Shown here piece by piece: positions 16,780-27,800 of a DNA stretch of 64,000 nucleotides. Location of the stretch: the NCBI RefSeq assembly GCF_014842075.1, contig NZ_JACYVA010000001.1:988474-1052473 (forward strand), written 5' to 3'. Position 1 is the stretch's first letter. Each line of letters begins with the position of its first letter. The notes under the pieces were generated by a model. The model saw nothing but the letters and a program-made list of their open reading frames with translations. It was not told the origin of the DNA and made no database searches. Source of the stretch: Sphingomonas sp. CFBP 13720 (GTDB lineage: Bacteria > Pseudomonadota > Alphaproteobacteria > Sphingomonadales > Sphingomonadaceae). Both the position numbers and the translations under genes were made by a program.

Positions 16780-17235
16780 ATGCCGCAACACAGCGCGGGA
16801 ATCCTGCTCTATCGCCGAACGCCGTCGCCTGCCGTGCTGCTGGTCCATCCGGGGGGACCGTTCTGGGCCAAGCGACAGGAAGGCGCGTGGCAGATCCCCA
16901 AGGGCCATGTCGAACAGGACGAAGCGGTAGAGGCCGCCGCACTGCGCGAGGTGGCGGAAGAGCTGGGCGTCACCGTGTCCGCGCCGCTGGTCCCGCTGGG
17001 CACGGTGCGACAGTCGGGCGGCAAGGCGGTGTCCGCCTTCGCCGCCGAACAGGATGTCGACACCGCCGCGATCACCAGCATGACCTTCGAACTCGAATGG
17101 CCGCCGCGCAGCGGACGCGTGCGCAACTATCCCGAAGTCGATGCCGCCCGCTGGATGCCGGTCGCAGAAGCGCGCGCGATGATGCTGAAAAGCCAGTTGC
17201 CGCTGCTCGATCGGATCGAACCGCTGTTGGAATGA
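16780..17235 (+). CDS. Nudix hydrolase
   Basis: 151-residue cytoplasmic Nudix protein. The Nudix box begins at Gly42 and includes REVAEELGV, giving the GX5EX7REUXEEXGU pattern that binds Mg2+ and cleaves nucleoside diphosphates linked to another group. The N-terminus PQHSAGILLYRRTPSPAVLL, and GPFWAKRQEGAWQIPKGHVE just before the box, are typical of the YmfB/MutT-like group that acts on (di)nucleoside polyphosphates. AAGGGG lies eight bases before ATG 16780; the frame is open earlier but overlaps the divergent HIRAN gene. The exact substrate cannot be read from the sequence. Confidence 0.9.
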   Translation: MPQHSAGILLYRRTPSPAVLLVHPGGPFWAKRQEGAWQIPKGHVEQDEAVEAAALREVAEELGVTVSAPLVPLGTVRQSGGKAVSAFAAEQDVDTAAITSMTFELEWPPRSGRVRNYPEVDAARWMPVAEARAMMLKSQLPLLDRIEPLLE

Positions 17236-17240
17236 CGTCT

Positions 17241-17266
17241 CGCTCCCCGGTTCGCACCGGGGAGCG
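17241..17266. terminator. Shared hairpin terminator between convergent genes
   Basis: CGCTCCCCGG, loop TTCGCA and CCGGGGAGCG form a perfect 10-bp stem placed 5 bases after the Nudix stop and 6 bases before the stop of the convergent FAH-fold gene. There is no clear U-run on either strand. Confidence 0.5.
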
Positions 17267-17272
17267 GTCGCG

Positions 17273-18259
17273 TCACAGCGCCCGGACGGTGACGTCCTCG
17301 GCGGCGGCGCGGGTCAGCCCGTTGCGCAGCGGCAGCGTGAACGGTGCCGCCTCGATCTCGAACGTGTCGCCGATCTCGGTCCGAACGCCGTCGGAGAACG
17401 ACAGCGTCGCCGTGCCAAAGAAATGGATGTGGATATCGCCCGGCCGGCGGAACAGCGCGTATTTGAAATGATGGTGTTCGAGGTTGGACAGGCTGTGCGA
17501 CATGTTCGCCTCACCTGACAGGAACGGCTTTTCCCACAACGTCGCGCCGTCGCGGACGATGCGGCTGGTCCCTTCGATATGCGACGGCGGCGGACCGACC
17601 AGCAGTTCGGGGCCGATCGACGCCTGCCGCAGCTTGGAATGCGCAAGCCATAGGTAATTATGGCGTTCGGTGACATGGTCCGAAAACTCGTTGGCCAGGC
17701 ACAGCCCGATACGGTGCGGCGTGCCGTCGGGACCAATCAGGTAGATGCCCGCCAGTTCCGGTTCCTCGCCGCCGTCCTGCGCAAAGGCCGGCATGGCAAA
17801 GTCGCCGCCGGGCGCGACGAGCTGACCGCCATCGCCTTTGTAGAACCATTCGGGCTGCTGCCCGACCTCGCCCGCAGCGGGCTTGCCGCCCTCGACCCCC
17901 TCAAGGAACATCCGCATCGAATCGGTCTGCGTCGCCGCCTCGGCCGCCGCGCGGTGCATCTTGTCGCGCCCCTCGGCGGAACCGAGATGCGTCAGCCCGG
18001 TGCCGGTCATCACGACATGCGCCGGGTCTTCATGATCGATCGGCGATCCGATCACGCCCGCATCGAACAGCGCGGCGATATCGACCGCCTCGCCCTGCCC
18101 GCGCGCCGCGACCTCGTCGGCGAGCGAACGGCCCGCTTCGATCGCGGCAAGCGCCAGCGCACGCACGGTATCGCTGCCGGGGACGATATGGGCGGCCGCA
18201 TCGGTCGCGGCGATAACCGCGCGCGACGGGGCGACGCGCTGCAACAGGCGCAGGGTCAT
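17273..18259 (-). CDS. GguC/AraD1-like protein of the fumarylacetoacetate hydrolase fold
   Basis: 328-residue FAH-superfamily protein of the GguC/AraD1 group, which usually sits in arabinose, galactose or xylose loci. The family line is recognisable in LRLLQRVAPSRAVIAATDA, HVVMTGTGLTHLGSAEGRDK, PEWFYKGDG, and the metal and active-site region GIYLIGPDGTPHRIGLCLAN followed by NEFSDHVTERHNYLWLAHSK. Members are proposed to act on 2-keto-3-deoxy sugar acids, which fits the pentonate dehydratase encoded just across the divergent region; that is inference. AGGAAA precedes ATG 18259. It follows the FucP-type transporter by 10 bases in one operon. Confidence 0.8.
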   Translation of the reverse strand: MTLRLLQRVAPSRAVIAATDAAAHIVPGSDTVRALALAAIEAGRSLADEVAARGQGEAVDIAALFDAGVIGSPIDHEDPAHVVMTGTGLTHLGSAEGRDKMHRAAAEAATQTDSMRMFLEGVEGGKPAAGEVGQQPEWFYKGDGGQLVAPGGDFAMPAFAQDGGEEPELAGIYLIGPDGTPHRIGLCLANEFSDHVTERHNYLWLAHSKLRQASIGPELLVGPPPSHIEGTSRIVRDGATLWEKPFLSGEANMSHSLSNLEHHHFKYALFRRPGDIHIHFFGTATLSFSDGVRTEIGDTFEIEAAPFTLPLRNGLTRAAAEDVTVRAL

Positions 18260-18269
18260 CGGATTTCCT

Positions 18270-19589
18270 TTACTTGAAGACGTCGGTGTCGGTGGGAACG
18301 TCGGCGATCGGGTTCGTCACCTTCGAACCCCACAGCGCGTAGAACAGGATGTACAGTTCGCAGACGGCGGTCAGCAGGAACGACCATTGCAGGCCATAGG
18401 CGTCGGCCAGCACGCCCTGCACCGCGACCAGCGCGCCGCCCGCGATCGCCATGATTAGCAGCCCCGACCCTTCCTCGGTCAACGGGCCAAGCCCCTTGAT
18501 CCCCAGTGTGAAGATCGTCGGGAACATGATCGAATGGAACAGCCCGACGGCGATCAGCGCCCACATCGCCGCTTGCCCGGTGGCGAAGGTCGCGACGATC
18601 ATCACGACGAACGCGCCGACGCTGGCGATCGCCAGTGCGTGGCCGGCGTCCATCTTCTGCATCGCGAACGCACCGACCAGCCGGCCGACCATCATCCCGC
18701 CCCACAGCAGGAACAGATAGTTCGACGCCTGCTGATGCGTCAGGTTGCCGATGTCAGGCTGCGACACGAAGTTGATGAACAGGTTACCGACGCCGATCTC
18801 GGCAATCAGATAGATGAAGATGGCCGGGATGCCGAGGACGAGGTTGCGATGCGCCCACAGCGAATGGCCCTTGCGGTCCGCCTTGGCCGAACGCTGCGTC
18901 GCGGCGCCCATGGCGGGCAGCGGGAAGCGGGCGATGACGATCGCCAGCACCGCCAGCACCGCCGCGACGATCAGATAGGGCAGCACCACCGACTGGGCAT
19001 CGGCCAGCCGTTCGGCCGGGGTCAGCGTGACCCCCGCCGCCGCCGTCCCCGACGTGGTGCGACCAAGGATCAGATAGCCGCCGAACAACGGTGCCAGCGT
19101 CGCGCCCGCCGAATTGAACGCCTGTACGAGGTTCAGTCGCGACGATGCCGTTTCGGGGCTGCCAACGACCGCGACATAGGGGTTGGCCGCGACCTGTAAC
19201 AAGGTGATGCCGCTGGCGATGACGAACAGTGCGAACAGCGTGACGCCGTACGACGGGATCTTCGCGGCGGGCACCATCAGCAGCGCGCCGCCGGCCATCA
19301 TCGCCAGCCCGATCACCATCGCGCGCTGATATCCGACGCGCTCGATCAGCTTGGCGGACGGGATCGACGCGAAGAAATAGGCGATGAACCACACGCTTTC
19401 GATCAGCGTCGTCTGGAAGTAGCTCAGCTCGAACACGCTGCGCAGATGCGGCAGCAGCGTGCCGTTGATGACGGTGATGAACCCCCACATGAAGAACAGG
19501 CTGCTCAGCAGCGTCAGCGCCGCACCATAGCTGGCCCCCGGCGGCGACGCGGCATGTGCCCGCGTGGTGGAAGTGATCGGTGCCGGCAT
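18270..19589 (-). CDS. FucP/GluP-type sugar:H+ symporter (MFS)
   Basis: 439-residue inner-membrane MFS transporter with about twelve helices. The first helix, SLFFMWGFITVINGTLLPHL, and ITLLQVAANPYVAVVGSPET with RLNLVQAFNSAGATLAPLFG are the marks of the FucP/GluP branch, which imports fucose, glucose, galactose or arabinose with protons. The central loop carries Ala/Arg/Lys-rich sequence. AGGAGG lies eight bases before ATG 19589. It is the first gene of an operon with the GguC-like gene and diverges from the mutarotase/dehydratase operon, so the sugar is presumably the precursor of the acid handled there. Confidence 0.88.
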   Translation of the reverse strand: MPAPITSTTRAHAASPPGASYGAALTLLSSLFFMWGFITVINGTLLPHLRSVFELSYFQTTLIESVWFIAYFFASIPSAKLIERVGYQRAMVIGLAMMAGGALLMVPAAKIPSYGVTLFALFVIASGITLLQVAANPYVAVVGSPETASSRLNLVQAFNSAGATLAPLFGGYLILGRTTSGTAAAGVTLTPAERLADAQSVVLPYLIVAAVLAVLAIVIARFPLPAMGAATQRSAKADRKGHSLWAHRNLVLGIPAIFIYLIAEIGVGNLFINFVSQPDIGNLTHQQASNYLFLLWGGMMVGRLVGAFAMQKMDAGHALAIASVGAFVVMIVATFATGQAAMWALIAVGLFHSIMFPTIFTLGIKGLGPLTEEGSGLLIMAIAGGALVAVQGVLADAYGLQWSFLLTAVCELYILFYALWGSKVTNPIADVPTDTDVFK

Positions 19590-19711
19590 CCCTCGTCCTC
19601 CTGTGCGGGCCGGCGCGACGGTTGCCCCGTCGCATCGCTTGCCCTATCCGTTTTTGTCTGACTATATGGCGCTGCACGGTGCGTCAACGGTGCCAGCGGC
19701 GGAGGATGACG
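19590..19711. promoter_or_regulatory. Divergent sugar-operon control region with candidate operator
   Basis: 122 bases between the symporter and the mutarotase. Near 19638-19667 the plus strand has TTGCCC, an 18-base gap and TATATG, a possible promoter for the mutarotase. Overlapping the spacer and -10 box is TTGTCTGACTA (19654-19664), a near-palindrome of the kind bound by GntR/FCD-type regulators. No regulator gene lies alongside, so assignment of the operator is speculative. Confidence 0.35.
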
Positions 19712-20842
19712 ATGATACGATTGGGCATGGCGATGACGATCGTCGCGATGACGGCGAGCGCGGCGCAGGCCGCCGATGCGAAGCGCGAGGCGGCGGGCCG
19801 GCTGAAGGACGGCACCGCGATCGAGGCGATCACCCTGTCGAATGCGAAGGGCGTGTCGGCGCGCATCCTGACCTATGGCGCGACGCTGCAATCATTGGTC
19901 GCTCCCGATCGCGCCGGCAAACGGGCGGACGTCGTGCTGGGCTATGACGACGTCGCGCAGTATGAATCGGTGCCGAACTATTTCGGCGTCACCGTCGGCC
20001 GCTATGCCAACCGCGTCGCGGGCGGACGATTCACGCTCGACGGCAAATCCTATCAGCTGACGCAGAACGACAAGACCAATTCGCTGCACGGCGGCACCGC
20101 CGGCTTCGACAAGCGCGTGTGGCGGGTCGTGTCGGTCGGATCGGGCCGTAGCGCGAGCGTGAAACTGGCGCTGACCAGCCCCGATGGCGATCAGGGCTAT
20201 CCCGGCACGCTCCAGACCAGCGTGACCTATTCGCTGGACGACGCCGGCAGCCTGACGATCGCGTTCGACGCGGCGACCGACAAGCCGACGATCGTCAACA
20301 TGACCAACCATGCGATCTTCAACCTTGCCGGCGAAGGCGCGCCGGGCGGCACCGCGCAGCACCGGCTGACCGTCCCCGCCCGCGCCTACACGCCGGTGAA
20401 CGACAAGCTGATCCCGACCGGCGAGCTTCGCCCGGTCGACGGCACGGTCTTCGACTTCCGCCGCGCGCGGCTGATCGATGCCGGCATCCGCGACGGGCGC
20501 GACCAGCAGATTCGCTTCGGTCAGGGGTACGACCATAATTTCGCGCTCGACAAGGGGCTGACCGCGACGCCGCAACTGGCCGCCCGGCTGGAGGACGGGG
20601 CGACCGGCCGCGTGCTGGAAGTCCTCTCGACCGAACCGGGTATCCAGTTCTATACCGGCAACTTCCTCGACGGCACCTATGTCGGCAAGCAGGGACATCT
20701 GTACCGGATGGGTGATGGTATCGCACTGGAGCCACAGAAGTTTCCCGACGCGCCCAACCAGCCGTCCTTCGCCACCGCGCGTGTCGATCCGGGCAAGCCG
20801 TACCGGCACGTCATGATCTATCGCCTGTCCACGACCCGCTGA
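19712..20842 (+). CDS. galM: Exported aldose 1-epimerase (galactose mutarotase)
   Basis: 376-residue GalM-type enzyme that interconverts alpha and beta anomers of aldoses. The signal peptide [20 protein letters not shown] indicates export to the periplasm, unlike the cytoplasmic GalM of E. coli. Active-site elements are [15 protein letters not shown], the acid His200 in [11 protein letters not shown], and the base Glu340 in [18 protein letters not shown] at 19701-19705 favours ATG 19712 over ATG 19706, which would leave no spacing. The dehydratase gene follows after 14 bases, so they form one operon. A periplasmic mutarotase would equilibrate sugars freed by the exported GH2 and GH51 enzymes before uptake. 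Confidence 0.92.
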   Translation: MIRLGMAMTIVAMTASAAQAADAKREAAGRLKDGTAIEAITLSNAKGVSARILTYGATLQSLVAPDRAGKRADVVLGYDDVAQYESVPNYFGVTVGRYANRVAGGRFTLDGKSYQLTQNDKTNSLHGGTAGFDKRVWRVVSVGSGRSASVKLALTSPDGDQGYPGTLQTSVTYSLDDAGSLTIAFDAATDKPTIVNMTNHAIFNLAGEGAPGGTAQHRLTVPARAYTPVNDKLIPTGELRPVDGTVFDFRRARLIDAGIRDGRDQQIRFGQGYDHNFALDKGLTATPQLAARLEDGATGRVLEVLSTEPGIQFYTGNFLDGTYVGKQGHLYRMGDGIALEPQKFPDAPNQPSFATARVDPGKPYRHVMIYRLSTTR

Positions 20843-20856
20843 TCCGAAAGCCTGTG

Positions 20857-22647
20857 ATGACCGATTTTCCCCCGCTGCGCAGCCGCGCATGGTTCGACAA
20901 CCCCGACAATATCGACATGACCGCGCTGTATATCGAGCGTTATCTGAACTTCGGTCTGTCGCAGGAAGAATTGCAGTCCGGCAAGCCGATCATCGGCATC
21001 GCCCAGACCGGCAGCGACCTGTCGCCGTGCAACCGCCATCATCTGGTCCTTGCCGAACGGCTGCGCGAAGGGATTCGCGAAGCGGGCGGCATCGTGCTGG
21101 AATTCCCGGTCCATCCGATTCAGGAAACCGGCAAGCGTCCGACGGCCGGCCTCGACCGCAACCTTGCCTATCTGGGGCTGGTCGAGGTGCTGTACGGCTA
21201 TCCGCTCGACGGGGTGGTGCTGACGATCGGCTGCGACAAGACGACGCCGGCGTGCCTGATGGCCGCCGCGACGGTCAATCTGCCCGCCATCGCGCTGTCG
21301 GTCGGACCGATGCTCAACGGCTGGCACAAGGGCGAGCGCACCGGATCGGGCACGATCGTGTGGAAGGCGCGCCAGTTGCTGGCGGCGGGCGAGATCGACG
21401 AGAAGGAGTTCATCCGCCTCGTTTCGTCCTCCGCGCCGTCGACCGGCTATTGCAACACCATGGGCACCGCGACCACGATGAACTCGCTGGCCGAGGCGCT
21501 GGGCATGCAGTTGCCCGGATCGGCCGCGATCCCCGCGCCATATCGCGATCGGCAGGAGATCGCATGGCGCACCGGCAAGCGCATCGTCGACATGGTGCGC
21601 GAGGATCTGAAACCTTCGGACATCCTCACTAGGGACGCGTTCCACAACGCGATCAAGGTCAATTCGGCGATCGGCGGATCGACCAACGCGCCGATCCATC
21701 TGGCCGCGATCGCGCGCCATATCGGCGTCGACCTGCCGATCGAGGATTGGCAGGAACAGGGTCACAAGGTGCCGTTGCTGGTGAACCTGCAACCGGCGGG
21801 CGAATATCTGGGCGAGGATTTCTATCGCGCGGGCGGTGTCCCGGCGGTGGTGAACCAGTTGATGGCACAGGGCATGATCGCCGAGGACGCGCTGACCGTG
21901 AACGGCAGGACGATCGGCGAGAATTGCCGGACGACGGTGATCGAGGATGAAAAGGTCATCCGCCCGTTCGACCAGCCGCTCAAGACCGACGCCGGCTTCA
22001 TCGTGCTCAAGGGCAACCTGTTCGACGCGGCGGTGATGAAGACCAGCGTCATCGGCCCCGAATTCCGCGAACGCTATCTGTCCAACCCCGCCGATCCCGA
22101 AGCGTTCGAAGGGCCGGCGGTCGTGTTCGACGGGCCGGAGGATTACCATCACCGGATCGACGATCCGTCGCTGGGCATCACCCCCGAAACGCTGATGTTC
22201 ATGCGCGGCGCGGGGCCGATCGGCTATCCCGGCGCGGCGGAGGTCGTGAACATGCGCCCGCCGGCCTATCTCATCACCGAAGGCGTCCACGCGCTGCCGT
22301 GCATCGGCGATGGCCGTCAGTCGGGAACCAGCGGATCGCCCTCGATCCTCAACGCGTCGCCCGAAGCGGCGGCAGGCGGCGGTCTGGCGCTGCTCAGGAC
22401 CGGCGACCGGGTGCGGATCGATCTGGGCAAGGGCACGGCCGACGTGCTGTTGTCCGATGAGGATCTAGCCGAACGCCGCCGCGCGCTCGAAGCGGCCGGC
22501 GGGTATCAGTATCCGGCATCGCAGACGCCGTGGCAGGTGCTGCAACGCGCGGTCGTCGGACAGATGGCGACAGGCGCGATCCTCGAAGGCGCGGAACAGT
22601 TCCAGCGGATCGCCCAGACACAGGGACTGCCACGCGACAACCACTGA
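20857..22647 (+). CDS. Pentonate dehydratase of the IlvD/Edd family (L-arabinonate or D-xylonate)
   Basis: 596-residue cytoplasmic Fe-S dehydratase that turns a pentonate into 2-keto-3-deoxypentonate. The opening [20 protein letters not shown] and the length match sugar-acid dehydratases such as Caulobacter XylD and rhizobial arabinonate dehydratase, not IlvD itself. The cluster cysteines are Cys58 (SPCNRHH), Cys126 ([10 protein letters not shown]) and Cys199 (GYCNTMGTA), nearly the same spacing as the [2Fe-2S] arabinonate dehydratase. The C-terminal [20 protein letters not shown] holds the expected active-site serine. GTG 20854 is an alternative start. Arabinonate is favoured by the GguC-like and GH51 neighbours; xylonate cannot be excluded. 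Confidence 0.88.
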   Translation: MTDFPPLRSRAWFDNPDNIDMTALYIERYLNFGLSQEELQSGKPIIGIAQTGSDLSPCNRHHLVLAERLREGIREAGGIVLEFPVHPIQETGKRPTAGLDRNLAYLGLVEVLYGYPLDGVVLTIGCDKTTPACLMAAATVNLPAIALSVGPMLNGWHKGERTGSGTIVWKARQLLAAGEIDEKEFIRLVSSSAPSTGYCNTMGTATTMNSLAEALGMQLPGSAAIPAPYRDRQEIAWRTGKRIVDMVREDLKPSDILTRDAFHNAIKVNSAIGGSTNAPIHLAAIARHIGVDLPIEDWQEQGHKVPLLVNLQPAGEYLGEDFYRAGGVPAVVNQLMAQGMIAEDALTVNGRTIGENCRTTVIEDEKVIRPFDQPLKTDAGFIVLKGNLFDAAVMKTSVIGPEFRERYLSNPADPEAFEGPAVVFDGPEDYHHRIDDPSLGITPETLMFMRGAGPIGYPGAAEVVNMRPPAYLITEGVHALPCIGDGRQSGTSGSPSILNASPEAAAGGGLALLRTGDRVRIDLGKGTADVLLSDEDLAERRRALEAAGGYQYPASQTPWQVLQRAVVGQMATGAILEGAEQFQRIAQTQGLPRDNH

Positions 22648-23712
22648 CGATCCGGTCCGGCACGGTGGCGGGGGACGTCCTCCGCCATCGTGCCGTCGCA
22701 AAGCACCGTTCCGCCATCCGCCGGGATCGCACGACATGCTCGGCCGAGCGGGTCGAGGCACCGGGCACCGATACCGACGGCAAGTACGATCGACCCGCGA
22801 CCGGTCCCTCTGCACGCTGCCCGCGCCAACAATCAAAGACATACGCAACGCCAGTCGCTGGCGAGCCTCCAACGACACGTCGCCCCAGCGCAGGCTGGGG
22901 CCGCCAACGGCAAAGCGCACCGCGTGACCCGGGATGCCATGCCCGGTCAGGAAACGTTTCGACCCGCATCGGCCAGCCTCGCTTCGCCGCCAGCGAAGCA
23001 CCGATACCGACGGCGGGTCGATCGACGCGCGACCGATCGCCCGGCACGCCGACCGCGCCAACAATCAAAGACCTACGCAGCGGCAGTAGCTGGCGAGCCT
23101 CCCACGACACGTCGCCCCAGCGCAGGCTGGGGCCTCCGGCGGCAGAGCGCGCCGCATGACCCGAGATGCGATGCCCGGCCGGAAGCGTTTCGACCGGATC
23201 GACCAGCGTCGCTCCGCCACCGTCAGTATCGACAGTCCCATCGTTCAAGCGCGATCATGTAAGGTGTGGCCGCATATCCCAACTGCCATCGCGCTTGTCG
23301 AAATGGCGGACCGTAGGACTGACCCGGATGCCTCGATTATGACCGGCTGGGCCTGCACGCATCATGCCATCGCGTGCCGCCATCGTCGTGCACCCGATCG
23401 ACACGCACGCCCGAACCGATTGCTGCCATCCCGCACCACCGCGCGGACCTCTCGCGGCCCCCACGATCGGCGCACAGGGTTCGCGACGCCGCGTACCGGT
23501 CCGTAGCGTCCACGACGGCGGAGCCTTCGCGACACGCTGACGCAATACACCGGGCGAGCGACCCTGCCTTACGAACGTCGCGTGGTTCGGTGCCGACGGG
23601 ACCGCCTCCCCCGACACCCGACACGAATACCCTCGTTCCGATTCGTTACGGTTGCGTGCCGGACGATCCGTCGTCACCATGCTACGCTCATCCTTCCCAC
23701 ACAGGAGCCGCC
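22648..23712. repeat. Long gene-free region with a 233-base tandem duplication
   Basis: 1,065 bases without a supported gene. Two copies of a unit (22766-22998 and 22999-23231) align with many substitutions; each begins CACCGATACCGACGGC and contains CGCGCCAACAATCAAAGAC and a small palindrome CCCCAGCGCAGGCTGGGG (22883-22900; 23115-23132). The copies are not in a consistent reading frame with coding-like bias. The stretch 23232-23712 is GC-rich with no recognisable motif apart from the ribosome binding site of the next gene. Confidence 0.65.
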
Positions 23713-24774
23713 ATGCCCTCACCCTGGCCCGCGACGACACCGCCCGACGCGCACGAAACGCTGGTTCTCGACGCCGATGGCGGGCGGGACGATCCGTTGT
23801 CCGATCTGTCCGCCGCCGCACGGGCGGACACGACGCTGTTCCTTGGCAGCGACGAAGGGGCCAGCATCGAACGGCTGGTGTGGACGGGCGAGCATTGGGG
23901 CCGGCACGACCGGATCGCGCTGGCCGGGCTGCTGCCGATCGACGACGCGGAGGAAGCCGATATCGAGGGACTGGCCGTCGATGGCGACTGGCTGTGGATG
24001 ATCGGCAGCCACGCACGCACCCGGCCAAAGGTTGCGAAGGACGGCAAGGACCGGATCGACCTGTCGGCGTTCGCGGCGCTCAAGGATACGCGTCCGCGCT
24101 GCCTGCTCGCCCGCCTGCCGCTGGCGCGCGATCCCGACAGCGACCGCATGGCTCCCGTCGCGGCGATCGGCGACCGGACGGCGGCGATGCTGAAACAGAC
24201 GGCGAAGGGCAATGCGCTGGCCCGCGCGATGACCGCCGATCCGTTGATCGGTCCGTTCGCGCGCATCGCGTCGAAAGAAGGCGGCATCGATCTGGAGGGA
24301 CTGGCCGTGCTGGGCGATCGTATTGCGATCGGCATGCGCGGTCCGGTGATCCAGGGGCATGCCGTGCTGCTGGAAACGACCATCGCCACGACCAAACGCG
24401 GCGGGCTAAAGCTGAAGGGACCGTTGTACAAGCGCCTGCTCGCGCTCGACGGCCTCGGAATCCGCGACCTGAAACTGGCCGGTGATGACCTGCTGATCCT
24501 CGCCGGCCCGACCACCGCCCTTGACGGACCATGCGCGATCTATCGCTGGGCGGGCTGGCGCGACGACACGCCGCAGGACGACCTGATCGTCCGGCTCCAC
24601 CGGCCCGAACGGATCGTCGACCTGCCGTTCGGACGGGGTGACGATCACCCCGAAGGACTGCTGCTGATCGACAACGATGCGGGGGGCCATGACGTGGTCG
24701 TCATTCCCGACGGCCCGGCGGCTTGGCGCGTCGATGGCCGCACGCTGAAGTGCGACCGCTTCCGAATCGCCTGA
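23713..24774 (+). CDS. DUF3616 family protein
   Basis: 353-residue protein of the DUF3616 family, predicted to be a beta-propeller-like all-beta fold. Family landmarks are ADTTLFLGSDEGASIERL, DIEGLAVDGDWLWMIGSHA, GGIDLEGLAVLGDRIAIGMR and HPEGLLLIDNDAGGHDVVVI; the repeated D(I/L)EGLAV phrase suggests repeated blades. There is no signal peptide, so it should be cytoplasmic. AGGAG precedes ATG 23713; an in-frame extension to 23374 is proline-rich and lies in repeat-flanking DNA, so it was rejected. The function is unknown. It is convergent with the acyltransferase fusion gene 43 bases away. Confidence 0.8.
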   Translation: MPSPWPATTPPDAHETLVLDADGGRDDPLSDLSAAARADTTLFLGSDEGASIERLVWTGEHWGRHDRIALAGLLPIDDAEEADIEGLAVDGDWLWMIGSHARTRPKVAKDGKDRIDLSAFAALKDTRPRCLLARLPLARDPDSDRMAPVAAIGDRTAAMLKQTAKGNALARAMTADPLIGPFARIASKEGGIDLEGLAVLGDRIAIGMRGPVIQGHAVLLETTIATTKRGGLKLKGPLYKRLLALDGLGIRDLKLAGDDLLILAGPTTALDGPCAIYRWAGWRDDTPQDDLIVRLHRPERIVDLPFGRGDDHPEGLLLIDNDAGGHDVVVIPDGPAAWRVDGRTLKCDRFRIA

Positions 24775-24817
24775 TGCGCCCGCCTCCCTCAACCGGAAAG
24801 GGCCGGCAAAGTCGGGG

Positions 24818-27800
24818 TCAGGCGTCCTCGCCGATGCCGGACCCGGCTTGCGCCTCCACTCCCGCCCCCGCTCCCGCCAACGCCGTCATCGTGACGTAAT
24901 CCAGCTTGCCGGTCCCCAGCACCGGCAGCGCCGCGACCACGCGCACGTCGCGCGGCAGCGCCAGTTCGACCACGCCGTTCGCCCGCCCCCATGCCGACAG
25001 GGCGCTCCCAGTCGCGTCCGTCTGCGTCGTGAACAGCACCAGTTGCTCGCCCTTGCGCGCATCGGGCCGGGTGACGACGGCATGGTCGGCGGCGGGCCAC
25101 AAGGTCGCGGCATAGCCCTCGACCGCCGGCAACGACACCATCTCTCCACCGATCTTGGCGAACCGCTTCGCGCGGCCCCGGATCGTGACGAAGCCCGCCG
25201 CGTCGATCGCCACGATATCGCCGGTGTCGTGCCAGCCGCCTTCGGGCGGTTGCAGCACGCCCGGTGCATCGACTTTCAGATACCCCGCCATGACGTTCGG
25301 TCCGCGGATCGACAGCCGCGCGCCGTCGACGATCCCCGGCACGGGGTCCAGCTGCGCCTCGACGCCCGGCAGCAGCCGGCCGACGCTGCCCGCGCGATAA
25401 TGCATCGGCGTGTTGACCGCGATCACCGGTCCCGCTTCGGTCGCGCCATAGCCTTCGAGGATGCGCAGCCCGAATTTATCGGCATAGGTCGCCCGTGTTT
25501 CCGGCCGAACCCGCTCCGCGCCCGCGAAGATATAGCGCAGCGAATAGAAGTCGTAGCCATGCGCCATCCGCGCATAGCCCGACAGGAACGTGTCGGTGCC
25601 GAACAGGATCGTCGCATTGGCGTCGTACGCCAGCGCGGGCACGATCCGGTAATGCAGCGGGCTGGGGTACAGCAACGTCCGCACGCCCGACAGGATCGGC
25701 AGCAGCGTGCCGCCGGTCAGTCCGAAGCTGTGGAAGACCGGCAGCGCGTTCAGCACCACGTCGGCACGGTTGAAATCGATCCGCGCCGACAATTGCCGGC
25801 AATTGCTCAACAGGTTGCGGTGCGTCAGCACCACGCCCTTCGGCAACCCTTCCGACCCGCTGGTGAACAGGATGACTGCCGCCGCGTCGGGCGACACGCG
25901 GTGCCGCCGGTGCAGCCGCCCCGCCATCCGCGACGCGAACAGCGCGCGCAGCCGGGCGAAGCCGCCGATCCCGGCGCGAATATCCTCCAGATACCGCACG
26001 ACGGTCCCGTCCGCCGCCAGCGCCGCGACGGTATCACCCAGCTTCGCCTGTTCGACGAAGGCACGCGCGGTGACGATCGTCCGCACCTGCGCCGCGACGC
26101 ACGCCGCGCGCAGGCCCGCCAGCCCGGCGGTATAGTTCAGCATCGCCGGCACCCGGCCGCTCGCCTGCAACGCGAAGAACGCGACGACGACCCCGTTGAC
26201 GTTGGGCAACAGCACGCCCACCGCCTCCCCCATGCGGGTATTTTGCGCCAGTGGACCGGCAAGCGCCTGCGTCGCGACGATCAGCCGGTCATAGGTCAGC
26301 GGTGCGCGCTGCACGTCCTCGACCACCGGCATGTCCGCACCATGGATGTGCCGGGCGTCGACCAGCGCCTGATACAGCGTGCCGTCGACGTCGGACGTCG
26401 CGAGGATCATGTCGCTCATCACGTCGTACAACTGGCGGCCCGCCATCGCGCGACGCTCCCGCGCACTGTCCGCGCCGTCGATCGCGAAGCGGCGCGGCGG
26501 CAGCACGGTCAGCGTGATCTGCGGGAACCAGCGTAGCCGCGCCTTGCCCTTCAACCGGGAAAAGCGCGTGAACTGCGCGCCGTCGATCCGTACCGGCACG
26601 ATCGGCGCCTCCGCCTTGTCCGCGACCATGCCGGGACCGTCGAAGATTTTCATCAGCGCGCCGGTCACGGTGATGCGTCCTTCGGGGAAGATCACCAGCG
26701 TCCGCCCCTCGCGCACCGCCTTCACCATCGACTTGGCCGACAGCGGATTGGTCGGATCGACCGGGAACGCATCGAACATGCCAAGGAACGGGCGCAGCCA
26801 CCATGATCGCGCGATCCGCGTGTGGATCGCGAAGGTCGGCTTGCCCGGCAGGAACGCGGCAAGCAGCAGGCCGTCGAGGAACGACACGTGGTTGACGACG
26901 ACCACCGCCCGCTCGCCCGCCTGCGGCATATGCTGCACGCCCTGCACCCGCACGCGGTACGCGAGCCGCAACGCGCCGCGCACCAGCGCCTTGAACAGCG
27001 TTTCGGGCAGCAACCAGCACGAAATCAGCGCGATGGTCAGCGTTGCGAAGCCCAGCGCGCCGAACACGCCCGGCACGCCGGTGCCGTTGGCCAGCATCAC
27101 GCTGACCACCGCGACCATCGCCACCGTGACGACCGCGTTGACGATGTTGTTGGCGGCGATGATCTGCGACCGTTTTTCGGGGGCGCTCCACGTCTGGAGG
27201 ATCGCGTACAGCGGCACGACGAACACGCCGCCCGACAACGCGATGCCGGCCAGCGCGACCAGCAAATGCCAGCTGCCCGGCGTCGCGACGAACTGCGCGA
27301 CATCCGCCGCCGGCGTCACCGCCACGAACCGGTCCGACGCCTGCCACAGATAGATCAGGAACACGGCCAGCCCGATCGCGGCGGCGGGGACGAACTTTGC
27401 CGATACCTCGCCCGCCAGCAACCGGTTGACCAGCAGCGACCCGGCGGCGACCGACACGCTGAACACCGCGAGGAACAGCGTGACGACCGATGGCCCGGCA
27501 TTCAGCCGGTTGGCCACCAGCGGCGCGAATTCGGACAGCACCACCGCGCCGACCGAAAAGAACCAGCTGATGCCGAGGATCGCCAGCCATACGCCGCGCC
27601 CGCCATGCGCCGCGTTCAGGATCGCCCATGTGCTGCGAACCGGGTTCAGGTCGATCCGCATCGCGCGCGCCATCGACGGTGCGGACGGCACCGCAAGGCT
27701 GGCAACGAAGCCAAGTCCCGCGACGCACAGCGCGACGATCGCCGCTTCCCACGGGGGAATGATCCCCCCCAGCAACTGCCCCAGCAGGATGGCGATGAAC

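Noticed and set aside
22690..23262. Frames of about 190-280 codons in the 233-base tandem repeat on both strands
   Set aside because: The repeat copies change frame relative to each other, composition is Arg/Pro/Ala-rich and no start has a good ribosome binding site.
23374..23712. N-terminal extension of the DUF3616 protein
   Set aside because: The extension is Pro/Arg-rich, not like the family, and AGGAG sits correctly only before ATG 23713.
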